Origin: Bacteroidia bacterium
GTDB taxonomy: Bacteria > Bacteroidota > Bacteroidia > Chitinophagales > UBA2359
Length of the DNA: 60,531 bases
Direction: 5' to 3'
NCBI GenBank assembly: GCA_030427245.1
Contig: JAUHXA010000045.1
Location: 1-60,531, forward strand
Shown: positions 15,673-24,991 of the stretch, piece by piece
Numbering within the stretch: the first letter of the stretch is position 1
Layout of the letters: each line of letters starts with the position of its first letter
Notes under the pieces: generated by a model
Told to the model about the DNA's origin: nothing
Seen by the model: the letters and a program-made list of their open reading frames with translations, nothing else
Database searches by the model: none
Position numbers and translations under genes: made by a program

Positions 15673-16395
15673 TCAAAAATAACTCTGACTAATAAACCTA
15701 ACCAAGGAACGTTTCGCAATTGGGAGCAGTGTTTCCTTCAGTGGAAAAGCATAGTCGCTTTTAACTAAGAAGGTTGCGGGATTGGGCAAAGCTCGATTGT
15801 TCTTAATCAAGTCCAGTTTGATAGCCTCGTAGGTATTCGTGAATTGGCGAATATACGAGCGTAAATAGTGGGTTCGAATCGCTCGGTATTTTTCGGTGGC
15901 ATTTTCAAAAATCGTCAATTGGTAGTTATAGACCTGTGTGTCGGTATCTTTTCCATTACTGAGTAGTAAATATCCTTCATCCGACTGCAAAGGAACAATC
16001 CCTATCGGTTCTATCTCCAATTTGTTTTCCACAAAATCATATAATTCACGCCCATTTTCCATTTGTACCTTGATTTTGGGAATCGCATACGCCAAAATCG
16101 TTTCTATTTCGTCCATGTATTCATCATCGTGCATGAGTTTTTCGTACTCAATTCGGAAATTGTCTAAGTCAATTTTTCGGATTCGTTGGGTAAATTGCCC
16201 GCTTACCTTTTGTTTCTGTTCCTTAAAAATGACCAAATTCTGATAATGAAAAATCAAGTCTGACAAAAAAGGGTACACTTTTTGGGCATCAAAGTTTTGA
16301 CTAACATGCTGCAAATAGGCAAGCAACAAATATTTTTTATGCTCAAAATCAATGATACCTTCTACGACCCAGTTTGTTGTTAGTTGATTACTCAT
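15673..16395 (-). CDS. Conserved hypothetical protein
   Basis: A 240-residue soluble protein without a signal peptide or membrane segment. It is rich in long amphipathic helices (residues 15-110 are helical and charged), with a C-terminal TFLVKSDYAFPLKETLLPIA segment. I do not recognise a domain; similar uncharacterised proteins may be common in the phylum. It is convergent with the methyltransferase gene (32 bases apart, no clear hairpin) and divergent from the small secreted protein at 16531. Confidence 0.65.
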   Translation of the reverse strand: MSNQLTTNWVVEGIIDFEHKKYLLLAYLQHVSQNFDAQKVYPFLSDLIFHYQNLVIFKEQKQKVSGQFTQRIRKIDLDNFRIEYEKLMHDDEYMDEIETILAYAIPKIKVQMENGRELYDFVENKLEIEPIGIVPLQSDEGYLLLSNGKDTDTQVYNYQLTIFENATEKYRAIRTHYLRSYIRQFTNTYEAIKLDLIKNNRALPNPATFLVKSDYAFPLKETLLPIAKRSLVRFISQSYF

Positions 16396-16530
16396 ATTTT
16401 AATTTTGAATGATGAATATTTAGTCTTGAATTTTCAAATACTTAAGAGTTTTATGTCAAATCAACAGATGTATTGAAATATATATCCAAAATAGAGAAAA
16501 AAAATCATTCCAAAAAATAAAAATACACAG

Positions 16531-16944
16531 ATGAAGCTGACTTTTATTCTATCCTTTCTTTTGCTAACGCTTCCATTTTCGATAAGTTATGCCCAACTTA
16601 CTCACAAAGACGATGCTAGTCGTTTGTGTGACGATGTTCTGTTTGAATTGGAGCAATCCCAAACAATGACGGCCATGAAACTTTTGCGAGAAAAAACCAC
16701 ACTTCAAGAAAGTGTGTTAACAGAAATGATTGCTTTTTTAGAAACTTCTGCCAGTAAATACGGCCACTTACAAGGCAGCAATTTGGCAAAGACTCAGGGA
16801 ATTGGTGAAGATCTTTTTCGATTTACCTATGCCTTGAGATACGAACAGCACCCTGTCTGGCTTCAATTTTATTTTTACAAGGTCAAAGATGCCTTTGTGT
16901 TGAAGAAGATAGATTGGGGAGAAGATATGGCGATGTTGTTCTAA
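16531..16944 (+). CDS. Small secreted protein of unknown function
   Basis: A 137-residue protein with a clear Sec signal peptide (residues 1-21, cleavage after SYA). The mature part has about 115 residues with a helical N-terminal half and a C-terminal half alternating strands (LFRFTYALRYEQHPVWLQFY), which fits a small alpha-plus-beta fold such as the NTF2-like or DUF3887 type, though no family motif is decisive. It lies 45 bases upstream of the phosphopantetheinyl transferase and may share a transcript. Confidence 0.6.
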   Translation: MKLTFILSFLLLTLPFSISYAQLTHKDDASRLCDDVLFELEQSQTMTAMKLLREKTTLQESVLTEMIAFLETSASKYGHLQGSNLAKTQGIGEDLFRFTYALRYEQHPVWLQFYFYKVKDAFVLKKIDWGEDMAMLF

Positions 16945-16989
16945 AAAATGCTCCTTTGAAAAGATTTTTACTTTAATTTTCAGTTCTCT

Positions 16990-17649
16990 ATGCCCTTATT
17001 CCAAACCATCCATACGCCCCAAAATGCAACCATAGGTTTGTGGCGTATTGAAGAAAGTCTGGGAGATTTGCAGCAAAGACTGCCGCCTAACACTTTACAA
17101 CAAATTCGTTTTCAAGAAATAAGCAGTGTTCGCCGACAAAAAGAATGGTTAGCAACAAGAACTTTGATTCGACAATTGTTGCCTGATAATGAACAGATGG
17201 AAATTATCTATGACGCTTATGGAAAACCTTCTCTCGACCAAAATTCTCGCCAGCTTTCTATCACTCATTCTTCGCATTTTGCAGCGGTGATTTTACATCC
17301 ACATCAAAATTTGGGCATTGACATCGAACCCATTCACCCACGAATATTGCGGATGAAGCACAAGTTTATTTCTGAAAAAGAAGCTGCTCAAATAGAAGGA
17401 GACGAACTATTTTTACTGACCTTATATTGGAGTGCCAAAGAATCACTTTACAAACTCTATGGAAAAAAAGAGCTTCGCTTCAAGGAAAATTTGCAGATTC
17501 ATGGTCACTTCAAAATTGAAGATGCGGGTATTGAAGCAGAAGGTTATTTGGAGGCGAGTATTTGTAAAGGGGATTTTCAGTTACAGACCAAAGTTTATTA
17601 CCAACAGATTGAAGGCAATATTTTGACCTATGTTTTGACAAAAACTTGA
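16990..17649 (+). CDS. 4'-phosphopantetheinyl transferase, Sfp type
   Basis: Transfers the phosphopantetheine arm from coenzyme A to a carrier-protein serine, activating acyl or peptidyl carrier proteins. The 219-residue length fits the Sfp family. The magnesium and catalytic motifs are visible: LGIDIE (Asp111, Glu113) and WSAKESLYKLYG (Trp147, Lys150, Glu151, Lys155). No polyketide or peptide synthetase gene is in the window, so the target could be the fatty-acid carrier protein. The stop codon lies within a weak hairpin (17638-17666). Confidence 0.9.
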   Translation: MPLFQTIHTPQNATIGLWRIEESLGDLQQRLPPNTLQQIRFQEISSVRRQKEWLATRTLIRQLLPDNEQMEIIYDAYGKPSLDQNSRQLSITHSSHFAAVILHPHQNLGIDIEPIHPRILRMKHKFISEKEAAQIEGDELFLLTLYWSAKESLYKLYGKKELRFKENLQIHGHFKIEDAGIEAEGYLEASICKGDFQLQTKVYYQQIEGNILTYVLTKT

Positions 17650-17666
17650 AAAAATAAGGTTTTTGT
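17638..17666 (+). terminator. Possible weak terminator overlapping the end of the transferase gene
   Basis: ACAAAAAC (17638-17645) pairs with GTTTTTGT (17659-17666). The stem is A/T-rich and includes the stop codon region in its loop, so its strength is doubtful. Confidence 0.3.
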
Positions 17667-17816
17667 GTTATATTAGTGCCATTAAAGACACACTCCTCTC
17701 CCACCTTTATTGTGAACTTCAATTTTAGGATTCACACTCGAAAATTGTAATTTTGAAGCCGAACTTTACTATACGACATCCACCTCCAAATCATGTTGAA
17801 GATTTGAACAGAAACA

Positions 17817-19529
17817 ATGTCGACCATGAAACAATTATCCATTTTAAGTATTTGTTTTGCTCTTTGTATTTGCTCTATCCAACTAGTAGCACAGAGTGAT
17901 TATCTTGTTTTTGAACGAGCTTATGAAAAGTATATACAGGAACAACATCAGGAATCTATTCAATTATTAGAAGAACACTTGCAAAAAAAAGAAACAAACG
18001 AACAAGCGATTCTTCTCAAACCTTCTTCACATTTTCTTCAATTGTCTCGAAAACCCTACAACCGAGGTTTACTGATACTTCTACAATTGAAGCAAAATCC
18101 AGACTTTTTTATCCACCCCAGACTTCTGGCCTTTTCCCCTAAAGAATGGGTGCGACAACTTGGAAGTCAATCCTATCTCAATTTGTGGCAAAAAGCACAT
18201 CAAGCTTTGACACACCAACAAAATAACCATCTTCTACAAAAACGATTGGCTGATGATATGGCTTTGGCAGGCTTTACGGCACTTCAACTGGGCAATACCT
18301 TGAATGCAGTGACTTACTTTGAAGTAGTCCTACAATTGAATAAAGACAATCAAGAAGCTCAACTTGGTTTGATTATGTGTGCTTTTGCTCAAAATCAATT
18401 CGACAAAGCTCAACAGATGTTGAGTGACTTTTCTTCAAAATTTCCCGACAATCACTTTGCAGAGTTGTGCAGTGCCGAGATTTACCTTTCATTAGAATAC
18501 TTCGATAGAGCCGCTAAATCTTTGGATATTTTTTTGGGGCATCTGCCTACTCATTCTTCTTTTTTGACCTTCCATCACTACGACTTATTATTGCAGGCTG
18601 GCAAAACCAAAATGTTCTTACAAAACTATACCGTTGCCGAGCAGTATTTTAGCGAAGCGATTGAGCATAATAGCAATGAGATTGCCCCTTTTATTGCAAG
18701 GGCAGAAGCAAGAGCTTATTTATTGAAGCTGCAAGAGGCAGAAAACGACCTTGCCATTGCTCGAAGTTTGGACAGTAAAAATTCACAAGTTTTTTTCATG
18801 TTGGGATATATCCGAATGTTGGAATGGCAGAACGAAGATGCGCTTGCTTACTTTTCCAAAGCTATTGAATTGGAAAAAGATGTAAAAGAGTTTTATATTC
18901 ATCGAAGCTCGGTCAAGTCGGTTTTGGGAGACATTGAAGGAGCGATTGAGGATTTGGATCAAGTTATACAGATGGATAAAAAAGCGGATAAATCTTTTGC
19001 TGTGCGGGCTTATTTGAAATCTCGAAAGGGAGATTTGAAGGGAGCTTTGGCAGACTACAATCAAGCGGTAACACTTGCCCCAAACAATGCGAGCCATTTT
19101 ATTGGCAGAGCAGCGGTCAAAGATGAACTTGAAATGTCGGAAAGTTATTTGGATGATTTGGATAGGGCCATCAGTCTGAATCCCCAAAATTACTATCCTT
19201 ACCACGCCAAAGGAGCTTGGTATCAACGCAATAAAGAAAATGACAAGGCTTTGGAGGCTTACACACAGGCGATTCAAATAGCTCCTGACATGGCGGATAT
19301 ATATTTGGACAGAGGGAGTATTCACCTCGCAAAAGGCAATCCGAAAGGGGCTTTGCAGGATTTGGATACGGTGATTTCGTTGGAACCCAAAAATGGTCAG
19401 GCGTATTTTTTGCAGGGAATTTTGTATTTTTTGTTGGAGAAAAATTTGAAGGCTTGTGCGAGTATGTACAAGGCCAAAAGCTTAGGTTTTGAGGAGGCAG
19501 AGGAGTCTTTGACGAGCATGTGTGAATAA
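17817..19529 (+). CDS. Secreted or periplasmic tetratricopeptide repeat protein
   Basis: A 570-residue protein with a signal peptide (hydrophobic residues about 8-24, cleavage after LVAQ-like sequence) and about a dozen TPR units from residue 150 onward, for example ALADYNQAVTLAPNNASHFI and ALEAYTQAIQIAPDMADIYL. It is probably a periplasmic or surface-associated scaffold for protein-protein contacts. ATG 17826 (three codons in) is an equally good start and gives a more typical signal peptide. Monocistronic; followed by a long purine/pyrimidine inverted repeat before a convergent gene. Confidence 0.8.
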   Translation: MSTMKQLSILSICFALCICSIQLVAQSDYLVFERAYEKYIQEQHQESIQLLEEHLQKKETNEQAILLKPSSHFLQLSRKPYNRGLLILLQLKQNPDFFIHPRLLAFSPKEWVRQLGSQSYLNLWQKAHQALTHQQNNHLLQKRLADDMALAGFTALQLGNTLNAVTYFEVVLQLNKDNQEAQLGLIMCAFAQNQFDKAQQMLSDFSSKFPDNHFAELCSAEIYLSLEYFDRAAKSLDIFLGHLPTHSSFLTFHHYDLLLQAGKTKMFLQNYTVAEQYFSEAIEHNSNEIAPFIARAEARAYLLKLQEAENDLAIARSLDSKNSQVFFMLGYIRMLEWQNEDALAYFSKAIELEKDVKEFYIHRSSVKSVLGDIEGAIEDLDQVIQMDKKADKSFAVRAYLKSRKGDLKGALADYNQAVTLAPNNASHFIGRAAVKDELEMSESYLDDLDRAISLNPQNYYPYHAKGAWYQRNKENDKALEAYTQAIQIAPDMADIYLDRGSIHLAKGNPKGALQDLDTVISLEPKNGQAYFLQGILYFLLEKNLKACASMYKAKSLGFEEAEESLTSMCE

Positions 19530-19555
19530 AACATGAAAAACTGAACTGTCTATCC

Positions 19556-19712
19556 ATTTTGGACTTTGGACGAAAGAAGCAGGATGTAAGAGGCAAGACA
19601 CAAAATATTGATAATCACAAGTTTACAGTAAGATAATATTTAAACAAAAATTGTTCATTATCAAGCATTTAAAATCTTACTTCTTGCCTCTTTGCTCCTT
19701 CGTCCAAAGTCT
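19556..19712. repeat. Long imperfect inverted repeat between convergent genes
   Basis: The left arm (TTTGGACTTTGGACGAAAGA at about 19556-19575, then an AAGAGGCAAGA tract to 19598) is matched in reverse complement by 19677-19712, which contains TCTTGCCTCTTTGCTCCTTC followed by GTCCAAAGTCTAAA. The two arms differ by small indels. The element may serve as a bidirectional terminator. Related tracts occur at 35937-35975 and 37158-37194. Confidence 0.6.
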
Positions 19713-19722
19713 AAATCCATTA

Positions 19723-20592
19723 CTAACCTCCGATTCGTTCTACTCTTTGCATCATCCCTACTCCCTCCTTCAATTCTACCAATGCAAAGTACTGAAAAGC
19801 AGTGACAATCAGGTTGGTCGCAAAGACAAAGAAATAAAAAGCAAAGAAAAGGGTCTGCATCACAATCGCATAAATATAAATACCAGTTTCAAATAAGTCA
19901 ATAAATCGAAGTGAAAAGGTCAGGAAAAATCCTGGAAGGCTGACCAATGAAAAGGTAATGCAAGAGGCTACCAAATACATCAAGAAAGTCTGCCACCAAT
20001 GTTCTCGAATAAGGTACAAACTTCGGTAAAATCCACCTATGAATCCTCGCCTTTCGACCAATCGAACCATAAAAATAAACGACAGCCCAACTGCCATATA
20101 GATCAATCCGCAAAAAGCAATGCCTCCTAATAGGAAATGAACCGTTCCCAATAATATCGAAAAGAAATATAGAGAGACCATCAACAAAGACATCATAACC
20201 GTAGTGACTGCATAGAGCCATATATCGTGAAAAACCTTGCGATAAACTGCCCTTACCGTAATCCTACCCGCGTCAGGGTAGCGAATATAGAGTAGAATAT
20301 AGGAATAAATCACACCAAAAAATACCATCACAGATAGGCCAAATAAAAGAAGATACACAAATACCAAAAAGAACAAATTGGCAGTTTGAGTGGAGTTTTG
20401 CAGCAAAAAATCGGTGGGAATAACTGCAATGGTAAGCAATACATTGATAGCCAAAGCAATCAACATAAAAGGCAGGGCAATGAGCATGACCGACTTGAAT
20501 AATCCTACAAAGTTTTTTTGCACAAATACGGCTGAAATGCTGATGACTTCTGCAAAAGTGCGAATTTTCCGAAACTCTATCTTAGCGTTCAT
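19723..20592 (-). CDS. Multi-pass membrane protein of unknown function
   Basis: A 289-residue inner-membrane protein with about six hydrophobic segments (around residues 35-60, 75-105, 135-165, 165-185, 210-235 and 245-275) and a cytoplasmic N terminus with basic residues. No catalytic motif is visible. Its ATG lies 11 bases inside the end of the upstream outer-membrane-type gene (20582-21919), so the two are probably co-transcribed and translationally coupled. It resembles uncharacterised Bacteroidota membrane proteins; no transport or enzymatic role can be assigned. Confidence 0.7.
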   Translation of the reverse strand: MNAKIEFRKIRTFAEVISISAVFVQKNFVGLFKSVMLIALPFMLIALAINVLLTIAVIPTDFLLQNSTQTANLFFLVFVYLLLFGLSVMVFFGVIYSYILLYIRYPDAGRITVRAVYRKVFHDIWLYAVTTVMMSLLMVSLYFFSILLGTVHFLLGGIAFCGLIYMAVGLSFIFMVRLVERRGFIGGFYRSLYLIREHWWQTFLMYLVASCITFSLVSLPGFFLTFSLRFIDLFETGIYIYAIVMQTLFFAFYFFVFATNLIVTAFQYFALVELKEGVGMMQRVERIGG

Positions 20593-21919
20593 TCGTGTTT
20601 AACCGCTTTCGGATGCCATATGTTCTATTGCTTACAGGAATTTCGTATTCTGTTTCGGCTGGACGAGGTTTTATCTTCATTTTGCCATTGGTCATGTATT
20701 GTTTTTCGAGGGGGCGGTAACGTTCGAGATCAGAAATGATACTGTCATTGGCTTCTGAACTTTCAAACAAATTGTAGTTTTTCCAATAATCTTCGTCAAA
20801 GGTGCGATAGCGAGGTTGGTAAAAAATACTCTTGCTTTCCATCATTTCATTCGGCAAAATAGGCTGAAAGTTATCCGTTTGAATGTCATTAACCAATAGC
20901 TCTGAAAAGAACAGCAAATCGTATTCTTCTTTCTTAGATTTGAATTTGACTTCATGACTCGCATTGATATAACTCAAATACAGTTTACCCTCATGTTGTT
21001 TGTAGGTCATGACCGTTTTTGATTTTTGTGGCAAACCATTTGAGTGCCTTCCTTTTATGCGATTGTGTGCAGTAATTTCGGCTCTCACTATCGCAAAATC
21101 TCGGGTTCGCACATAAAAACGTCCTTCGTAAGTTCCCTTTCGTTTACTTTTCATTTGATAACCAACACAGTACACAAAATCGTTTCCATAGTAGCTGATG
21201 CTGTCCATGCTCAGTGATTCCAATTCATATCTGGCACGTTTGATGTATTTTTTCCAATACGCCACATTTCGCATCACATTTCCTCGAAGCGCATAGTGTA
21301 GATCGATATACAGTACATAATCTCCTTTGTTGTAGATATCACTAACTCGCAACTGATTGATTCTGATGGTTTCTCTATCCTTTATGTCCTGAAAATTGTA
21401 ATTCTCCGCATCGTAAATACTCACTGCCGATTCTGCAAAGGCAGCATAATGTCCGTTTTCTTTGAAGTATTCTCTATAAAAACCATCCAATAGATAAGGT
21501 TTATTCACATAGTTAATGGAAATGCGACGAATCGCTATTTCCATGATTTCGTAAGCAGACAATTCACGAGGCCGTACAGTAATAGAGCTGAGTAGGTAGG
21601 CCTTGGGGTTCAATTCTATAAAGTGTTTTTGAGGAGTTCGAATAGAGGTGAGCGGAACCCGATAAGCGCCATATCCTACACAAGAAACGACCAAAACTCC
21701 ATCTCTCAAATGTTTTTTGTCGAAATGCAATTCATAAGAACCTTGATTATTGGATACCGTACCAATCGCTGTACCTTCAATTCCAATATTTGCAAAAGGA
21801 ATCGGCTCTGAGTTTTTAACATTCAAAACCATACCTGCAATGACCAATTCTTGCTGAGCATGAGCTAGGTAAGCACACAATAAAAGTGGTAGAAAGAAGA
21901 AAATGTGTCTGTGTTTCAC
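20582..21919 (-). CDS. Carboxypeptidase-regulatory-like domain protein, exported
   Basis: A 445-residue exported protein. A Sec signal peptide (residues 1-21, ending in AHA) is followed by a CarboxypepD_reg-like beta-sandwich domain (about 25-110) with the usual GMVLNVKNSEPIPFANIGIE and NNQGSYELHF features and the SCVGY strand. The remaining 330 residues are mostly beta-strand rich with a YREYFKENGHYAAFAESAVS segment, as in Bacteroidota DUF5686-like surface proteins. It probably resides at the outer membrane. It is upstream of and overlaps the membrane protein gene at 19723-20592. Confidence 0.8.
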   Translation of the reverse strand: MKHRHIFFFLPLLLCAYLAHAQQELVIAGMVLNVKNSEPIPFANIGIEGTAIGTVSNNQGSYELHFDKKHLRDGVLVVSCVGYGAYRVPLTSIRTPQKHFIELNPKAYLLSSITVRPRELSAYEIMEIAIRRISINYVNKPYLLDGFYREYFKENGHYAAFAESAVSIYDAENYNFQDIKDRETIRINQLRVSDIYNKGDYVLYIDLHYALRGNVMRNVAYWKKYIKRARYELESLSMDSISYYGNDFVYCVGYQMKSKRKGTYEGRFYVRTRDFAIVRAEITAHNRIKGRHSNGLPQKSKTVMTYKQHEGKLYLSYINASHEVKFKSKKEEYDLLFFSELLVNDIQTDNFQPILPNEMMESKSIFYQPRYRTFDEDYWKNYNLFESSEANDSIISDLERYRPLEKQYMTNGKMKIKPRPAETEYEIPVSNRTYGIRKRLNTNER

Positions 21920-22121
21920 TGGGTATAGCTTTAATCCTGAACAGCGACAACAATTATACCAAAACTCGTTTCTCCAATTTTTAACACAAATTTCGCAGAT
22001 ATTTCAGATGTCGCAGATAAACAATCATTTGAATAGTTAAAATACTAAAATTCAAAAACATAAACTTTTATTTATCAAAATTTTATGTTTAGAACTACGA
22101 AATATAGGCTTAACGCACGTT

Positions 22122-23462
22122 TTACCAATTCTCCAATTCCACCTCCGAAAACCCGTAAACCCCTTGCAGTAAATCCTTCACCTCCTCCAAATCATCCTCA
22201 TATTCACCACTCTCTTCAATGGCGTAATTCGGGTCATTACCAATTGTAGTCAAAATCGTTTGCAGAATTTCGTCTTCCAAAGGCGTATCACCCGAAGTGT
22301 TGCGGTATTGCAGCATTTGAGCAAAGCCAAGCATTGCAGACCATTCTCGATTCAACGCTTCAAAATCTTCATTTACTGTGCCCAATTTTTGCATTTCCTG
22401 CAAAGTAGAATTTATAAAATGTACCAAATTTGCCGCTACCAATTGTTCTACAACCAAATCCAAACTATCCGCAGCCACTTCAAAAAGCAAATCACTTTCA
22501 ACCCTATTTTTGTTGGTAATCGCAGTTCTCCCCTGCAATAAAAGCGAAAAAATTTGACTGGTAAAATCTCTATCCGATACACTCAAATCTCGTGCAGCAG
22601 CCGTTCTCGAAAAATCAAAAGAATACTCTGAAGTCCAATCCAACAAACCATCCGAACTCCCATTCTCATCGGCTATCTCTTTTCCTGCAAAATCATTGTT
22701 CGCCAATTCCACATCGCTGCAAAGTCCATAGTTGCGAGCCGCCCCAAAATATCCCATTGCCAAATCCCAAGCGTGTTCTCTGGATGTATAATTCGTTCCA
22801 TTCACCAAACTACTGCTACTTGCATCTAAGACTGCATTGATCTGTATGGCCAAATTGTGGTAAATCACTGCCCCCAAAAGTGTCGTATAAATCAACTCCT
22901 TCAAGTTTCGCCCGTCTGAATCTGTATAAACAGCAGAAGTTCCCAATTTTGAAGCATCTTGCGCATTTACTTCAATGGTATTCAACCAAATCACGATAGA
23001 ATCGGCTGCACCAAAACTATTATTGATGCCCCCCGCTAAGCTGGAGCTTTCATCTATTTCTGCAAAAGTAGTTTGGAGTGGTAAAAAACCATTTAAAGGT
23101 GTTAAAATCACTTGGGTCAAACCAACTGTTTGGTAATAATCCAACAGTTCATTTTCTTCAATCGAACTTGCCCCTGTTTGCCCCAAACCTTCAATGACCA
23201 AATCCAAATCACTGATTAGCAAATGCCTGACACTTGCAACTTCATAAAAAACAGAATTACTGTCTCCTCTTTCAAAAGTGTAAATACTCGGTACAGCAAG
23301 TTCGTATAAACAAGAACCATCATCTTGATCGGCAGCAGGATCGTAATTCAAAGCCGTCACATTGGTACAGCCATCTTCGTTGGTGCAAGAAGGAAAGCCT
23401 GCCATCATACAACAACCAATTATCCCCAACCAAAGCAAAGTCGAATACTTATGTTTTTTCAT
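22122..23462 (-). CDS. DUF4856 family putative lipoprotein
   Basis: A 446-residue exported protein. The frame opens at a TTG at 23480, but ATG 23462 places a normal signal sequence at the N terminus (basic MKKHKYS, hydrophobic core, then GFPSC with Cys26 as the possible lipid site; the lipobox is atypical). A short cysteine-containing stretch (CTNVTALNYDPAADQDDGSC) precedes the DUF4856 domain, which starts at YTFERG. Proteins of this type are often found near iron or imelysin-like systems; no such neighbour is present here. The role is unknown. Confidence 0.8.
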   Translation of the reverse strand: MKKHKYSTLLWLGIIGCCMMAGFPSCTNEDGCTNVTALNYDPAADQDDGSCLYELAVPSIYTFERGDSNSVFYEVASVRHLLISDLDLVIEGLGQTGASSIEENELLDYYQTVGLTQVILTPLNGFLPLQTTFAEIDESSSLAGGINNSFGAADSIVIWLNTIEVNAQDASKLGTSAVYTDSDGRNLKELIYTTLLGAVIYHNLAIQINAVLDASSSSLVNGTNYTSREHAWDLAMGYFGAARNYGLCSDVELANNDFAGKEIADENGSSDGLLDWTSEYSFDFSRTAAARDLSVSDRDFTSQIFSLLLQGRTAITNKNRVESDLLFEVAADSLDLVVEQLVAANLVHFINSTLQEMQKLGTVNEDFEALNREWSAMLGFAQMLQYRNTSGDTPLEDEILQTILTTIGNDPNYAIEESGEYEDDLEEVKDLLQGVYGFSEVELENW

Positions 23463-23488
23463 ATTTAAAAAAGTAGACAATTTTCGTT

Positions 23489-23496
23489 CAAAGATA
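23489..23496 (-). promoter_or_regulatory. Candidate -7 box for the DUF4856 gene
   Basis: Minus-strand TATCTTTG lies 27 bases before the preferred ATG at 23462. It sits back to back with a plus-strand box at 23500-23507, only three bases away. Confidence 0.45.
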
Positions 23497-23499
23497 AGT

Positions 23500-23507
23500 T
23501 ATATTTG
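23500..23507 (+). promoter_or_regulatory. Candidate -7 box for the DUF3303 gene
   Basis: TATATTTG lies nine bases before the first ATG (23517) and 24 bases before the second (23532). A start site about seven bases downstream of the box would leave almost no leader for the first ATG, favouring the second. Confidence 0.45.
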
Positions 23508-23531
23508 TCTCTTTGAATGAAATTTAAGTCT

Positions 23532-23813
23532 ATGCTCTACCTCATCATCGAAACCTACCACAATGGCAAAGTCAAGACTCTCTATCAACGTTTTGCAGAA
23601 AAAGGGCGAATGATGCCCGAAGGTGTGAACTATATCAACAGTTGGATTGATGAATCTATTGAAGTTTGTTACCAAATCATGGAGAGTGATTCTTTGGAGA
23701 AATTGCAGGAATGGGTTGGTCATTGGAATGATTTGGCTGATTTTCAAATTATCCCTGTGTTAACTTCTGCGGAGGCTAAGGAGAGGATTTTGAAGGAAGA
23801 AGGAAGGAAGTAG
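23532..23813 (+). CDS. DUF3303 family protein
   Basis: A 93-residue single-domain protein of the DUF3303 family, shown by MLYLIIETYHNG, the FAEKGRMMPEGVNYINSWID segment, a CYQIMESDSLEKLQEWVGHW motif and the FQIIPV strand. It is a small alpha-plus-beta (dimeric ferredoxin-like) protein; no activity is established. An ATG five codons upstream is possible, but family members begin at the chosen methionine and the promoter box position agrees. Its last codons run into a GGAAG-rich intergenic tract. Confidence 0.8.
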   Translation: MLYLIIETYHNGKVKTLYQRFAEKGRMMPEGVNYINSWIDESIEVCYQIMESDSLEKLQEWVGHWNDLADFQIIPVLTSAEAKERILKEEGRK

Positions 23814-23871
23814 GAAGTAGGAATAAAGTTTAAAGTTAACTCTTGCCTCTTACTTCTCGCTTCCTACTTCC
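23806..23871. terminator. Purine/pyrimidine inverted repeat between convergent genes
   Basis: GGAAGTAGGAAG (23806-23817) is the perfect reverse complement of CTTCCTACTTCC (23860-23871). An A run follows it on the plus strand, which reads as a T run ahead of the hairpin on the minus strand. It is probably a long-loop terminator and also a member of the dispersed purine-rich family. Confidence 0.5.
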
Positions 23872-23880
23872 CTAAAAAAA

Positions 23881-24921
23881 TTATTTTTCAATCCCCAACA
23901 CCCGCAAACCATTCGTTGTAGCCAAGTTCACAAGCTGGTCAATATCATAAAAGTGACAAGACTCCAAAGCCACCCGAAGTTCCGTCCACATATTTCCATC
24001 AGAATAGGGTTTGTAAACATCCGAAATATTGTCCACACCCAAACCAACCGTAATGCCTTCTGGTAGCAACTCGTCAATTGGAGTCACAGAATTATGGCTC
24101 GGAACAAGGCGCTCGGTACGATCGTGATCAATCCAAGCAGTTGGGCAAGCAATCATCATCAAATCCGCTTCTCGCATCAAGCTGTACAATTCTTTTCTGT
24201 ATGCCAGAGGATGTGCGCCAATCGAAATGCCATGCACTCCAACAACTCGACCTTGCATTCCATGTTCGATGGTTTTGCGAGCCAATAGTTCCGTTTCCTT
24301 TTCGTCAGGAGAGTTGAATTGGTCAATGTGAACATGTGCCATTTTGCCCATACTCTTTGCAGTTGTCAGCAAGATATCAAGGTGTTCTTCTTCGTGTCCG
24401 TCGTCCTTTGCAGGTAAGCCACCAATGATGTCCACAAACTGCGCTCCCAAATCGAACCACTGACGAGATTGCGGATCAATGACCCCTTTCAAAACTTGAT
24501 TCACAAATTTGATGTCAATCTCTTTGCCGTAGTTGTCTCTCAAACGAATCGCCGCTTTGATAGACTTGTCTTCCATAATGCTGTCAATGTCAATGAAAGT
24601 ACCCAAAGCCTGTACGCCCTGCTCCAAAAAATATTCGGTTGCCTTCGCCATACGTGCATAAATCTGATCCACCGTTGATTCACTTTTCATTTTGTCCACA
24701 ATGTACCATTTGTCTTTCAGATAGGCATTGGTGTAAGGGAAAGTCTCCACATTCAAAGTATAAGCACGATCTAAGTGATTGTGTGTATTGACCCAACCTC
24801 CTTTGTCCATGATTTTTTGAGTTACGATGTCTCGCAAATTCCAAGGCTCCAAAGAATCTTTTTGCATACTTTGTGTGGTTTGAACTCTTGCTGAATTCTG
24901 TGTTGCTGTTAAAGTAGTCAT
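23881..24921 (-). CDS. Amidohydrolase, cytosine deaminase-like
   Basis: A 346-residue metal-dependent hydrolase of the amidohydrolase superfamily. The metal ligands are visible in order: THNHLDRAY (HxH, near residues 46-48), HVHIDQFN, VGVHGISIG and GVDNISD (Asp). The overall spacing is like that of cytosine deaminase and related deaminases or hydrolases acting on cyclic C-N bonds; the true substrate is unknown. The first 20 residues are polar and variable. A strong terminator separates it from the argH gene upstream, so it is likely to have its own promoter. Confidence 0.8.
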   Translation of the reverse strand: MTTLTATQNSARVQTTQSMQKDSLEPWNLRDIVTQKIMDKGGWVNTHNHLDRAYTLNVETFPYTNAYLKDKWYIVDKMKSESTVDQIYARMAKATEYFLEQGVQALGTFIDIDSIMEDKSIKAAIRLRDNYGKEIDIKFVNQVLKGVIDPQSRQWFDLGAQFVDIIGGLPAKDDGHEEEHLDILLTTAKSMGKMAHVHIDQFNSPDEKETELLARKTIEHGMQGRVVGVHGISIGAHPLAYRKELYSLMREADLMMIACPTAWIDHDRTERLVPSHNSVTPIDELLPEGITVGLGVDNISDVYKPYSDGNMWTELRVALESCHFYDIDQLVNLATTNGLRVLGIEK

Positions 24922-24953
24922 AAGAGTGTTTGTTTAAAAAAGGTTCAAAAAAA

Positions 24954-24980
24954 AGGCGTTCACTGGAAAAGTGAACGCCT
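24954..24980 (-). terminator. Intrinsic terminator of argH
   Basis: An 11-bp perfect stem, AGGCGTTCACT (24954-24964) with AGTGAACGCCT (24970-24980), with a five-base loop, followed on the minus strand by eight Ts. It lies 11 bases past the argH stop and before the amidohydrolase gene. Confidence 0.92.
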
Positions 24981-24991
24981 CAATTATATTT

